13,610 nucleotides of DNA from contig CABULX010000059.1 in NCBI GenBank assembly GCA_902492545.1, positions 1-13,610 on the forward strand. The letters run 5' to 3'. The stretch is from an uncultured Collinsella sp. (lineage in GTDB: Bacteria > Actinomycetota > Coriobacteriia > Coriobacteriales > Coriobacteriaceae). The notes below the pieces were generated by a model. It was not told the DNA's origin. It saw only the letters and a program-made list of their open reading frames with translations, and did no database searches. The position numbers were made by a program, and so were the translations under genes. Below are positions 1-6,500 of the stretch, piece after piece (position 1 is the first letter of the stretch; each line of letters begins with the position of its first letter).

Positions 1-62
1 TGCCCACCACTGGCGATCGCTAGGTGCGACCGCGCCACGGCATCACGAAAGGAGCCACCAAA

Positions 63-131
63 ATGATGAACACGATGAAGTCTCTCAACAACTGGTGGTG
101 GCGTGATGCGAATACGATCGGTCGACAGTGA
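63..131 (+). CDS. Tryptophan leader peptide (22 aa) of an attenuator
   Basis: This short reading frame encodes MMNTMKSLNNWWWRDANTIG followed by Arg-Gln and a TGA stop. Three consecutive TGG codons lie at 93-101. An AAAGGAG ribosome site at 48-54 sits 8 nt before the first ATG, and a second ATG follows at 66. The gene product itself is probably without function. By analogy with trpL of enterobacteria and trp leaders of actinobacteria, its translation would sense charged tRNA-Trp. The stop codon lies about 40 nt before a GC-rich terminator hairpin, and the Trp codons about 65 nt before it, which resembles the classical trp attenuator layout. The genes downstream encode a TrpP-like ECF transporter, which fits tryptophan sensing. 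The promoter must lie at or before the window edge. The run of Trp codons is seen directly; the regulatory role is inferred. Confidence 0.82.
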   Translation: MMNTMKSLNNWWWRDANTIGRQ

Positions 132-143
132 GTCCCTCACGCC
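100..143 (+). promoter_or_regulatory. Candidate 1:2 (pause) pairing of the trp attenuator
   Basis: GGCGTGA at 100-106, which overlaps the last Trp codon, is perfectly complementary to TCACGCC at 137-143. This would be the equivalent of the 1:2 hairpin in a classical attenuator: its first arm is covered by a ribosome stalled on the Trp codons, and its second by a ribosome at the stop codon (129-131). A smaller alternative hairpin, GTGAG/CTCAC (128-132/136-140), overlaps the stop codon. I could not find a strong 2:3 antiterminator pairing. The best is a 4-bp GCCT/AGGC match (141-144 with 169-172), so the switching mechanism is unresolved. Confidence 0.45.
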
Positions 144-167
144 TGTTTTTGCGCTCTAGGTGATTGG

Positions 168-200
168 AAGGCCTCCGGTTTCGACCGGGGGCCTTTTTCT
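168..200 (+). terminator. Attenuator terminator before the ECF transporter genes
   Basis: A 10-bp stem pairs 170-179 with 184-193. It contains one G-U pair, has a TTCG tetraloop at 180-183, and is followed by TTTTTCT at 194-200. An A-A/T-T extension at the foot is possible. It lies between the Trp-rich leader peptide and the first transporter gene, with no gene ending before it apart from the leader. That position fits a conditional (attenuator) terminator better than an end-of-operon terminator. Confidence 0.8.
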
Positions 201-277
201 ATCTCGAGCCCGATCGCATTCGCATCACGCGCCTCCGCTTTCTTCTCTTGCATTCCCCTTCCGAAAGGATTTTCACC

Positions 278-850
278 ATGTCTCAGAACACCACCGCCAC
301 CCAGCCCCGCACCGTCCAGGCCGCCGACCGCGGCAAACTCGACGTCCGCGCCCTCGTCCTGCTCGCCATCCTGCTTGCCGCCGGCTTCATCCTCAACTTC
401 ACCGTCGGTAAGGCCATCTCGGGCATCTCGGGCGGCATGATCAGCCCCGAGTTCATCATCTCGGCCTTCTGCCTCACCATCCTGGTCGTGCGCCCCAACA
501 TCGGTCAGGCGCTCGTCATCGGCCTTATCTCGGCCGCCGTGATCCAGATCACCACCACCTCGCCGTTCATCGATTTTGCCGCCGAGGGCATCGCCGCCAT
601 GCTCATGGCCGCCATCGTCAACGCCGCCGGCAAGAAGGGCCAAGTTAAGTCTGTCGTCGCCATTGTCGCAACCTTCGTGACCACCTTTGTCTCGGGCGTC
701 ATCTTCATGGTCATCAAGATGGCCATGCTCGGCGTGGTGGGCGAGCTCGCTGCGGCCATGCTGCCCGTCGTCGCCATGACCGCCGTCTTTAACGCCATTC
801 TGGTCGGTGCCCTCTACCTGCCCATCCAGAAGGCCCTTAGGCTCAACTAA
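278..850 (+). CDS. TrpP-like ECF transporter S component 1 (probable tryptophan binding)
   Basis: This 190-aa integral membrane protein is the likely substrate-binding (S) subunit of an energy-coupling-factor importer. The start at 278 is chosen because AAAGGA (264-269) lies just upstream; an extension to 164 would run through the terminator hairpin. A short polar N-terminus (1-20) is followed by about six hydrophobic segments. The first contains an AILLA sequence (A30-A34), matching the AxxxA motif by which S components dock onto EcfT. Segments such as GQALVIGLISAAVIQITTT resemble Bacillus TrpP as I recall it. Tryptophan specificity is inferred from that resemblance and from the Trp-codon leader upstream. 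It is paralogous to the next gene, with near-identical first helices. Biotin- or riboflavin-type S components are alternatives, but the leader argues against them. Confidence 0.75.
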   Translation: MSQNTTATQPRTVQAADRGKLDVRALVLLAILLAAGFILNFTVGKAISGISGGMISPEFIISAFCLTILVVRPNIGQALVIGLISAAVIQITTTSPFIDFAAEGIAAMLMAAIVNAAGKKGQVKSVVAIVATFVTTFVSGVIFMVIKMAMLGVVGELAAAMLPVVAMTAVFNAILVGALYLPIQKALRLN

Positions 851-856
851 CCCGCT

Positions 857-956
857 CGGCTTTACGAGCCACCCCATCTTGGCGTTCATTCGTCGCTCGC
901 GTGCCCAAGTACGCTTCGCTCCTCTTTCGCGCCAACCTGGGCCCCTCGTAAAGCCG
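857..956 (+). repeat. 100-nt inverted-repeat element between the two S-component genes
   Basis: CGGCTTTACGAG at 857-868 is a perfect 12-bp inverted match to CTCGTAAAGCCG at 945-956. Inside, TTGGCG (879-884) matches CGCCAA (930-935), and GCCCA (903-907) can alternatively pair with TGGGC (938-942). The element begins 6 nt after a stop codon and lacks a following U-tract, so it is not a canonical terminator. It could be a processing or stability structure, or a dispersed intergenic repeat. The rest of the spacer (957-1058) is AT-richer and holds a small CCCC/GGGG hairpin at 1001-1015. I saw no convincing promoter in it. Confidence 0.55.
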
Positions 957-1058
957 TCTCCGTGCTCCATTATTCAAAATTAATCCCCTTTTCGTTTTAA
1001 CCCCTTTCGTGGGGGTCTAGGACACGCTTATCTCAAATCCCACCTTAAGGAGAACATC

Positions 1059-1610
1059 ATGGCCACCAACACTCAGGCTCGTACTATTTCTGCCAACGCC
1101 GCTTCCGACAAAGGCATCCTCGACATCACCTCGCTCGTCCTGCTCGCCATTCTCCTTGCCGCCGGCTTTATCCTCAACATGACCGTCGGCAACGCTCTTG
1201 CCGCAACGGGCATTAAGCCGCAGTTCATCATTGCCGCCTATGCTCTGGCCATCGCACTCACGCAGGCAAGCTTTGCCCAGGCAGCCATCTTTGGCATCCT
1301 GTCGGCCGCCGTCATCCAGATCACCACGTCAATCCCCGGCCTCAACTTTGTCACCGAGCTTGTCGGCGCGCTGACGATGGCGGCGCTCATCAAGTCCAAC
1401 ATCGGCGGCAGCAAGCTCAACCCCTTCATCGCCGGCCTGCTCACCACCTTGGTCTCGGGTGCCCTCTTCGCCGTCCTGGGCACCGTCATCATGGGTGCCG
1501 CGCTGCCCACGGCGCTTGCCAAGGTGCCCATCGTGCTCGGCACTGCCGTCTTCAACGCCGTCGTGGTCCAGGCCCTCTTCTTCCCCCTGCGCAAGGTGCT
1601 CAACAAATAG
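1059..1610 (+). CDS. TrpP-like ECF transporter S component 2
   Basis: This 183-aa membrane protein is a paralogue of the preceding S component. It has the same layout: a 20-residue polar N-terminus, AILLA at residues 30-34 in the first helix, then the shared GFILN-TVG stretch and the SAAVIQITT segment in the middle. AAGGAG at 1047-1052 supports the ATG at 1059. Both S proteins presumably dock on the single EcfA-EcfT module encoded just downstream. The pair differs most in loops and in the C-terminal half, so the two proteins may bind different ligands (for example tryptophan and a related indole compound) or with different affinity. That split is conjecture. The leader at 63-200 would control this gene too if transcription continues through the structured spacer. 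Confidence 0.72.
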   Translation: MATNTQARTISANAASDKGILDITSLVLLAILLAAGFILNMTVGNALAATGIKPQFIIAAYALAIALTQASFAQAAIFGILSAAVIQITTSIPGLNFVTELVGALTMAALIKSNIGGSKLNPFIAGLLTTLVSGALFAVLGTVIMGAALPTALAKVPIVLGTAVFNAVVVQALFFPLRKVLNK

Positions 1611-1622
1611 CCTGATATGATG

Positions 1623-1650
1623 GACGGGGCCGCGCGCTGGCGGCCCCGTC
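1623..1650 (+). repeat. GC-rich hairpin after S component 2, no U-tract
   Basis: GACGGGGCCG (1623-1632) pairs perfectly with CGGCCCCGTC (1641-1650) around an 8-nt loop. What follows is CCCAAAGACTG, so it lacks the U-run of an intrinsic terminator. It may mark an RNA 3' end or a processing site, or partly separate expression of the S components from the ATPase. Its right arm overlaps the left arm of the next alternative hairpin (1648-1656). Confidence 0.5.
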
Positions 1651-1722
1651 CCCAAAGACTGTCCCAAACAGCTAGCTTTTGGGGACGTTCTTAAACGACT
1701 AGTCATTTAAGAACGTCCCCAA
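1648..1722 (+). repeat. Long palindrome with competing GTCCCCAA pairings upstream of ecfA
   Basis: The arms 1679-1695 and 1706-1722 are a perfect 17-bp inverted repeat. They enclose a 10-nt centre that itself contains the palindrome GACTAGTC (1697-1704), so the whole 44-nt stretch is almost fully self-complementary. The same middle arm can instead pair backwards: TTTGGGGAC (1678-1686) matches GTCCCCAAA (1648-1656). The element ends 8 nt before the ecfA ribosome site. It may be a repetitive extragenic palindrome or a transcript-level structure. Confidence 0.65.
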
Positions 1723-1740
1723 TGACTATGAAAGGTATCC

Positions 1741-3492
1741 ATGAAAACGATCATCAACGTCGACGATGTCTCGTTCTCCTATGGCACGCAGACCGAGCAG
1801 GCGCTCAGCCACATCTCGCTCAGCGTGAACAAGGGAGATTTCATCGGCATCATCGGGCCCTCGGGCGCCGGCAAGTCCACGCTTGCCGCCTGTCTGTCGG
1901 GTGCCGTGCCCCACCACTACACCGGCACGTTCTTTGGGTCCGTCATGGTTGACGGCCACGACACCTGCGAGGTCTCGCTGACCGACGTGTCGCAAATCGT
2001 CGGCAGCGTGCTGCAGGATATCGACACGCAGATGGTCGCTTCGGTCGTCGAGGACGAGATGCTCTTTGGCCTCGAGAACTTTGGCGTTCCCCACGACCAG
2101 ATCGAGCAGCGCGTGAGCGAAACGCTCGAGACCGTCGGCATCAGCGACCTGCGCGACCGCGAGATCGCCACCCTCTCGGGCGGACAGAAGCAAAAGGTAG
2201 CCATCGCCGCCATCCTCGCCATGCGTCCGCGCGTCTTGGTTCTCGACGAGCCCACCGCGGCACTCGACCCCGCCAGCTCCACGTTGGTCTTCGAGACGCT
2301 GCGTGAGGCAAACCGCACACTTGGAATCACCATCGTCGTCGTTGAGCAAAAGGTCGCCCTGCTCTCGGAGTACTGCAACCGCGTGCTCGTGCTCAACCAT
2401 GGCGAAATTGCGCTGCAGGGCGAGCCACACGAGGTCTTCGCGCATACCGACGAGCTCCGTGCCATCGGCGTCGACTGCCCTCGCGTCACGCGCATCTTCA
2501 ATAGCCTCGAGGCTGATGGCCTGGTAAGCGGTACCCCCTGCTTGGATGTCGATGAGGCCGAGCGCCTGATTTCGGGCATAGTCGACCCCGCACACGTGGC
2601 CATCGAAGCCCAGACGCCCGCCGGTTCCCCGCATGCACCGTCGTTGCGCCCTCATGCCAAGGACGCCGAACCCGTACTCACCTTCGACCATGTTGAGTTT
2701 GCCTATCCCAATGGCGGAGCCGCCGTACACGACCTTAGCCTGACGCTCTATCCTGGCGAGCTCGTGGGCATCGTCGGCCAAAACGGCGCCGGCAAGACCA
2801 CGCTCACCAAACTGCTCACAGGCTTGCTTAAGCCCGCCTCGGGCAGCGTGCGCGTCACGGGACTGGATACCGCAGCCGTTCCCACGAGCCGCATCGCTCG
2901 CGAGGTCGCGACCCTTTTCCAAAACCCCGACCGCCAGATCTGCAAGGACACCGTGCTCGACGAGGTCGCCTTTGGCCTGGAGCTTACCGGCATCGACCGT
3001 GCCGAGGCGCTGCGTCGCGCCCAGCTCGTCATCGACCGCTTTGGCTTGCCGGCCGACGAGGCGCCCTTCTCGCTCTCGCGCGGTCAGCGACAAATGGTGG
3101 CGCTTGCCTCCGTCGTAGTGGTTGAGCCCAAGATCGTCGTGCTCGACGAGCCCACGAGCGGCCTTGATTACCGCGAGTGCATGACCGTCATGGAAACAGT
3201 GCGCACCATGGCCGAGCGCGGTTGCGCCGTTATCATGGTCTGCCACGATATGGAAGTCGTCTCGGATTTTGCCGAGCGCATTGTGGTAATGGCCGACGGT
3301 CGCATCCTCGACCGCGGCCGCACGCACGAGCTATTCTCGAACATCGATCTCATGCGGCGTGCCTACGTGGAGCCTCCCCAGGTTATTGAACTCTCGCGCC
3401 GTCTGGCATCTTCCGTCTCGCCCGCTTTTGCGCAGGTGAGCGAGGTCACCGATGTCGTTCGAATTACCAAGGAGATGGTCCACCGTGGTTAA
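1741..3492 (+). CDS. ecfA: Fused ECF transporter ATPase (EcfA-EcfA')
   Basis: This 583-aa cytoplasmic protein contains two ABC ATPase domains that power the ECF importer. Domain 1 (about 1-235) has Walker A GPSGAGKST (39-47), Q-loop Q92, signature LSGGQ (145-149) and Walker B ending D169-E170. Domain 2 (about 315-555) has Walker A GQNGAGKTT (346-354), Q-loop Q394, signature LSRGQ (445-449), Walker B D469-E470 and H-loop H502. In domain 1 the H-loop histidine position reads VVEQK, with Q203 in place of His. Many ECF systems use two separate ATPases; here they are one chain joined by a linker of about 80 residues. AAAGG (1731-1735) supports the start. The 3' end overlaps ecfT by 8 nt, implying coupled translation. 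The neighbouring S components suggest tryptophan import rather than cobalt or thiamine. Confidence 0.9.
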   Translation: MKTIINVDDVSFSYGTQTEQALSHISLSVNKGDFIGIIGPSGAGKSTLAACLSGAVPHHYTGTFFGSVMVDGHDTCEVSLTDVSQIVGSVLQDIDTQMVASVVEDEMLFGLENFGVPHDQIEQRVSETLETVGISDLRDREIATLSGGQKQKVAIAAILAMRPRVLVLDEPTAALDPASSTLVFETLREANRTLGITIVVVEQKVALLSEYCNRVLVLNHGEIALQGEPHEVFAHTDELRAIGVDCPRVTRIFNSLEADGLVSGTPCLDVDEAERLISGIVDPAHVAIEAQTPAGSPHAPSLRPHAKDAEPVLTFDHVEFAYPNGGAAVHDLSLTLYPGELVGIVGQNGAGKTTLTKLLTGLLKPASGSVRVTGLDTAAVPTSRIAREVATLFQNPDRQICKDTVLDEVAFGLELTGIDRAEALRRAQLVIDRFGLPADEAPFSLSRGQRQMVALASVVVVEPKIVVLDEPTSGLDYRECMTVMETVRTMAERGCAVIMVCHDMEVVSDFAERIVVMADGRILDRGRTHELFSNIDLMRRAYVEPPQVIELSRRLASSVSPAFAQVSEVTDVVRITKEMVHRG

Positions 3493-4231
3493 CGTCATCG
3501 ACTACATGCCGGGCGATACGCTGCTGCATCGCCTGAACCCCGTCGTCAAACTGGGCCTCGCCGCCGCCATCATCGTCGGCATCTTTTTGTCCGACACCTA
3601 CGTGGCGCTGCTGGGCTTTTTGGCACTCACCCTTGCACTGGGTGCCTATGCCGGCGTCGTCGACCGTCTGTTCTCGCTGCTCAAGTTGCTGATTCCGCTC
3701 GCGCTTATCATGCTGGTGCTCCAGCTGGCCTTTATGCGCGATGGCAACGTGGTGTGGAGCTTTATCACCGACACGGGCCTCATCACGGGATCGAAGGCCT
3801 GTCTGCGCCTGCTGGGTGTGGCGTTACCACTCATCCTCATGCTCATGGTGACCAAGCTCAACGACCTTGCCAACGCCTGCGTCGAGGTGCTGCACGTACC
3901 GTATCGCTATGCCTTCACCTTTACCACGGCGCTGCGCTTTGTGCCGGTGTTTGGTCAGGAGATGAACGCCATCATGGAGGCGCAGACCGCACGCGGCGTC
4001 GAGTACGACACCAAGAACCCCATCAAGAAGCTTAAGCTCATGCTGCCACTGTGCGTGCCGCTGCTCATCTCGAGTGTGGGCAAGACCGATGCCACAGCCT
4101 TGGCGGCAGAACAGCGCGGCTTCTATCTGCGTACGCGCGCCAGCTCGTACAAGCGCTACCCCATCAAAGGCCTGGACATCGCCGTGCTCATCGTCAGCAT
4201 CGCCCTCATCGCCATCGGCTTCCTGTTCTAG
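3485..4231 (+). CDS. ecfT: ECF transporter transmembrane coupling protein EcfT
   Basis: This 248-aa membrane protein couples ATP hydrolysis by the fused EcfA to movement of the S component. I place the start at GTG 3485 because AAGGAG (3469-3474) lies 10 nt upstream, giving an 8-nt overlap with ecfA. An in-frame ATG at 3452 would lack a good ribosome site. The N-terminal DTLLHRLNPVVKL segment is typical of the family. Hydrophobic segments follow at about 23-35, 40-57, 64-83 and 104-122, with another at the C-terminus. Two Arg-containing coupling-helix motifs of the EcfT family are visible: ARG at 169-171 and QRG at 210-212. The gene is last in the operon and is followed by a strong terminator. 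Family assignment is firm; the tryptophan substrate depends on the neighbours. Confidence 0.88.
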   Translation: MVNVIDYMPGDTLLHRLNPVVKLGLAAAIIVGIFLSDTYVALLGFLALTLALGAYAGVVDRLFSLLKLLIPLALIMLVLQLAFMRDGNVVWSFITDTGLITGSKACLRLLGVALPLILMLMVTKLNDLANACVEVLHVPYRYAFTFTTALRFVPVFGQEMNAIMEAQTARGVEYDTKNPIKKLKLMLPLCVPLLISSVGKTDATALAAEQRGFYLRTRASSYKRYPIKGLDIAVLIVSIALIAIGFLF

Positions 4232-4260
4232 TTCACCACTGACAGCAACCGCCCAACGCA

Positions 4261-4297
4261 AAAGGCCTCGGCTCGCACCAAACGAGCCGAGGCCTTT
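4261..4297. terminator. Bidirectional terminator between converging operons
   Basis: A perfect 15-bp stem pairs 4261-4275 with 4283-4297 around a 7-nt loop. The foot is AAA/TTT, so a T-run follows on either strand (TTT on +, TTTT on -). It lies 29 nt after the ecfT stop and between converging genes, so it probably ends both transcripts. Confidence 0.85.
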
Positions 4298-4329
4298 ACT
4301 GTTTCACCAGATAAAACCTACCAAAATTA

Positions 4330-4350
4330 ACCTGTCCCCTTTTGACAGGT
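4330..4350 (-). terminator. Hairpin after the racemase gene, possible terminator or repeat
   Basis: ACCTGTC (4330-4336) pairs with GACAGGT (4344-4350) around a 7-nt loop. Read on the - strand it lies 6 nt after the racemase stop and is followed by TAATTTT, so it can act as a weak terminator for that gene. It contains the core TGTCCCC, also seen at 1648-1722, and may instead be a small dispersed repeat. Confidence 0.45.
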
Positions 4351-4356
4351 CGGAAG

Positions 4357-5103
4357 CTAGAGGCGGTAGGGGGCGCCGCTGCGGATGATGGATTCACGCA
4401 CCAGGACGTCCATGGCGTCGAGGGTGATCTCGGGCATCTCTCGGTACTTCTGCAGCACCGAGAGCTCGGTGCAGGCCAGAATGACGCGGTCGCAGCCGCT
4501 ACGGGCGAACTCCCACATCACGCGGTCGAACTTATCCATATCGGGCTCGCGTCCGGCCTTCACATCATCGTAGATAAGCGACATCACATCGTTCTGACGT
4601 TTCTCGCTGGGATAGACAACCTCAACACCCGCAGCCTTACATTCGCGGCCGTAGACGCCCGCGCCCACGGTTCCGTCGGTGCCCATGATGCCAATCTTGT
4701 GCACCGGCTCGGCCGGCATACTCAGGTTGGGATCGAACTCGCACTCCCCCATCACCGCACCGGCCAGAGCATAGCGCACCGACTCACGCGGCATGTGGAT
4801 AATCGGCACTGTGGTAAACGACTGGATCTGGTCGTAGAAGTAGTGCGACGTGTTGCAGGGAATGGCAATGTGCGCACAGCCCAGCGACTCGAGTGCCTGG
4901 GCACACTCTTTCATGGTCGCCAGCAGCTTGGCATGCTCGCCGGTCTTAATGGCCAGCGTGCGGTCGGGCATGGTCGACTTGGAGAGCACCACCATGTCGA
5001 TATGTTCCTGATCGCAGGCAGCAGCCGTATGACGCACCACCTGGTCGTAGTAATACGACGTGGCCTCGGCGCCCATGCCGCCGATAACTCCCAGCTTTTC
5101 CAT
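4357..5103 (-). CDS. racD: Aspartate/glutamate racemase family protein (probable aspartate racemase)
   Basis: This 248-aa cytosolic enzyme is of the PLP-independent Asp/Glu racemase family, which uses two cysteines as acid and base. Both are visible: C83 in IPCNTSHYF and C211 in LACTEL. The N-terminal GVIGGMGAEAT is the usual family opening. The start at 5103 is chosen for the strong AAGGAGG (5115-5109) upstream. The frame is open to an ATG at 5187, immediately after the ligase stop, but that one has no ribosome site. The gene follows the ATP-grasp ligase by 84 nt, a spacer with a possible GCGCCCG/CGGGCGC hairpin (5149-5155/5172-5178). Aspartate racemase next to a D-Asp ligase is the arrangement that supplies D-Asp for peptidoglycan cross-bridges in Enterococcus faecium and lactobacilli. 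Glutamate racemase or a hydantoin-racemase-like role is less likely in this setting. Confidence 0.8.
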   Translation of the reverse strand: MEKLGVIGGMGAEATSYYYDQVVRHTAAACDQEHIDMVVLSKSTMPDRTLAIKTGEHAKLLATMKECAQALESLGCAHIAIPCNTSHYFYDQIQSFTTVPIIHMPRESVRYALAGAVMGECEFDPNLSMPAEPVHKIGIMGTDGTVGAGVYGRECKAAGVEVVYPSEKRQNDVMSLIYDDVKAGREPDMDKFDRVMWEFARSGCDRVILACTELSVLQKYREMPEITLDAMDVLVRESIIRSGAPYRL

Positions 5104-5187
5104 CGCCGCCTCCTTGGTGACGCTTGCGCAATTGCGCGTATCATACCCGCGCCCGCCCGATGCAAACCGGACGGGCGCCGCGCTCAT

Positions 5188-6444
5188 CTACTTGTAATAC
5201 GTCTTGAACAGCTTAAAGTGGCGCAGCTTGGTGTGCCACATGCGCAGCCAGCGGTTAAAGACAAAGTCGCCCTTCATAAACGAAGGGTCGGCGCCCTTGC
5301 CTTCCTTGTCCAGGCGATGCACCTTAGCGCGCAGCTCGGGATCCTTGACGTACTTGTCGACGACGCCCATGGGGACGACCATCCACAGGGCCTCGTCCTG
5401 AGCCGTCACAAACTCCGGCTCAAACGGACGGTTGAACACATACTCGTCCACCACATACTTGGCAACGTTAAAGCCGCTGTTGGTAACGTAGTAGTTGCTG
5501 CGACCCTGGCGCGTGTTGAAATCGAAGAACTTAAACGAGCCATCGCGCTCGTCGTACTTAACGTCAAAGTTGGAATAGCCCACAAAGTGAAGGTCCTCGA
5601 GCAACTTGCGCACGCCGCCCATGAGCTCGTCGTTGGGCTCGGTAATGATACAGGCATGGTTGCCGACACCGTGGGGCTGATGCTCCTCGAGCAGCACATG
5701 GCCCAGGCACATCATGCGGACCTTACCGTTGCGGTCGGAATAGCTGGTGAGCACGCGCATGTACTCGTCGTTGCCGGGCACGCGATCCTGCAAGATCAGA
5801 TCGTCGGTGTAGCCGCTGGCATACGAATCGCGAATGACCTGTTCCAGCTCGGCGCGGTCGGCAATCTCATAGGCCTTCTTCTGGCCCTCGAACTCATGCT
5901 GCCACCACATGATGCCGTCAGAAGGCTTCAGAATCATCGGGTAAGGAAAATCGATCTGGTCGAGCACTTCGGCAGGCGCCTCACCCTGAGCATTGAGCAT
6001 CGCCTTGGTAAAGGTAAACGTGTGTGGATAGGGCACGCCATGCTTCTCGCACAGCTCGTAGAAGATCTCCTTCTTCTGACACTGCTCAAGCATGCTATAG
6101 GGAGCGTAAGGCGCGACGATGTTATCCGCCAACTCATGGGCATCCTTGGCCTGAGCCACGAGGGCAACATAGTTATCGCCACAGCCCACAAGGACAATCG
6201 TCTTATCGGCATGCGCTTGGGCAATGCCGTTGACGGTTTTGAGCATCACGGGCATGGTATCGATATCCACGTTGGGCGTGTAGTCGATAATCTGGCTGCG
6301 GTACGCGGGACCCGTCTGGTACTTGCCAAAAACCAGACTCTTGACCTGGTACTCCTCGTAGAAGGCGCGCGCCACCGAATAGGCGTTGATGTCGCCACCA
6401 AGCAGCACGGGAATGAACTCGCGCTCTGTAAACTGCAATGCCAT
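5188..6444 (-). CDS. ATP-grasp carboxylate-amine ligase, probable D-aspartate ligase
   Basis: This 418-aa protein resembles the ATP-grasp ligases that add D-Asp to the side-chain amine of residue 3 of the peptidoglycan stem (Asl of E. faecium and lactobacillar relatives). Visible features are an N-terminal Rossmann-like part (FIPVLLGGDINAYSVARAF, residues 10-28), the GCGDNYV loop (87-93), an ATP-binding lysine in ILKPSDG (171-177), MMCLGHVLLEE (244-254) and the Mg/ATP motif FFDFNTRQGRS (306-316) with D308, N310 and R315. AGGAAG at 6456-6451 supports the start. It is first in an operon with the aspartate racemase. In E. faecium that pairing gives a D-Asp or D-iAsn bridge. The exact acceptor (Orn or Lys in the stem) cannot be read from the sequence. 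The function call rests on resemblance and on the neighbour. Confidence 0.72.
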   Translation of the reverse strand: MALQFTEREFIPVLLGGDINAYSVARAFYEEYQVKSLVFGKYQTGPAYRSQIIDYTPNVDIDTMPVMLKTVNGIAQAHADKTIVLVGCGDNYVALVAQAKDAHELADNIVAPYAPYSMLEQCQKKEIFYELCEKHGVPYPHTFTFTKAMLNAQGEAPAEVLDQIDFPYPMILKPSDGIMWWQHEFEGQKKAYEIADRAELEQVIRDSYASGYTDDLILQDRVPGNDEYMRVLTSYSDRNGKVRMMCLGHVLLEEHQPHGVGNHACIITEPNDELMGGVRKLLEDLHFVGYSNFDVKYDERDGSFKFFDFNTRQGRSNYYVTNSGFNVAKYVVDEYVFNRPFEPEFVTAQDEALWMVVPMGVVDKYVKDPELRAKVHRLDKEGKGADPSFMKGDFVFNRWLRMWHTKLRHFKLFKTYYK

Positions 6445-6500
6445 GGAAACTTCCTATCATGAACTGCCCACACAACGGGCGGTCTTTGCGCAACTGATTC

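Noticed and set aside
1..200. T-box riboswitch as the tryptophan sensor
   Set aside because: I see no T-box consensus or long specifier stem-loop. The short frame with a ribosome site and three Trp codons is the simpler explanation.
164..277. Earlier start for S component 1 at 164
   Set aside because: It would make the attenuator hairpin part of the coding sequence and has no ribosome site. ATG 278 has a good one.
137..970. - strand open frame of 277 codons opposite S component 1
   Set aside because: It is antisense to a membrane protein gene, with Asp/Gly/His-rich sequence typical of a shadow frame, and runs through the attenuator hairpin.
1623..1650. Intrinsic terminator after S component 2
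   Set aside because: The stem is strong but is followed by CCCAAAG rather than a U-tract, so a canonical terminator call is not supported.
1726..3327. - strand open frame of 533 codons opposite ecfA
   Set aside because: It is a compositional shadow of the fused ATPase, with Asp/Gly/His-rich low-complexity sequence and no recognisable domain.
4342..6462. Very long + strand open frame of 706 codons across the ligase and racemase genes
   Set aside because: It is antisense to two well-supported genes, its protein is rich in His/Leu/Val/Gly without family motifs, and no suitable ribosome site precedes it. Long antisense frames are common in GC-rich coding DNA.
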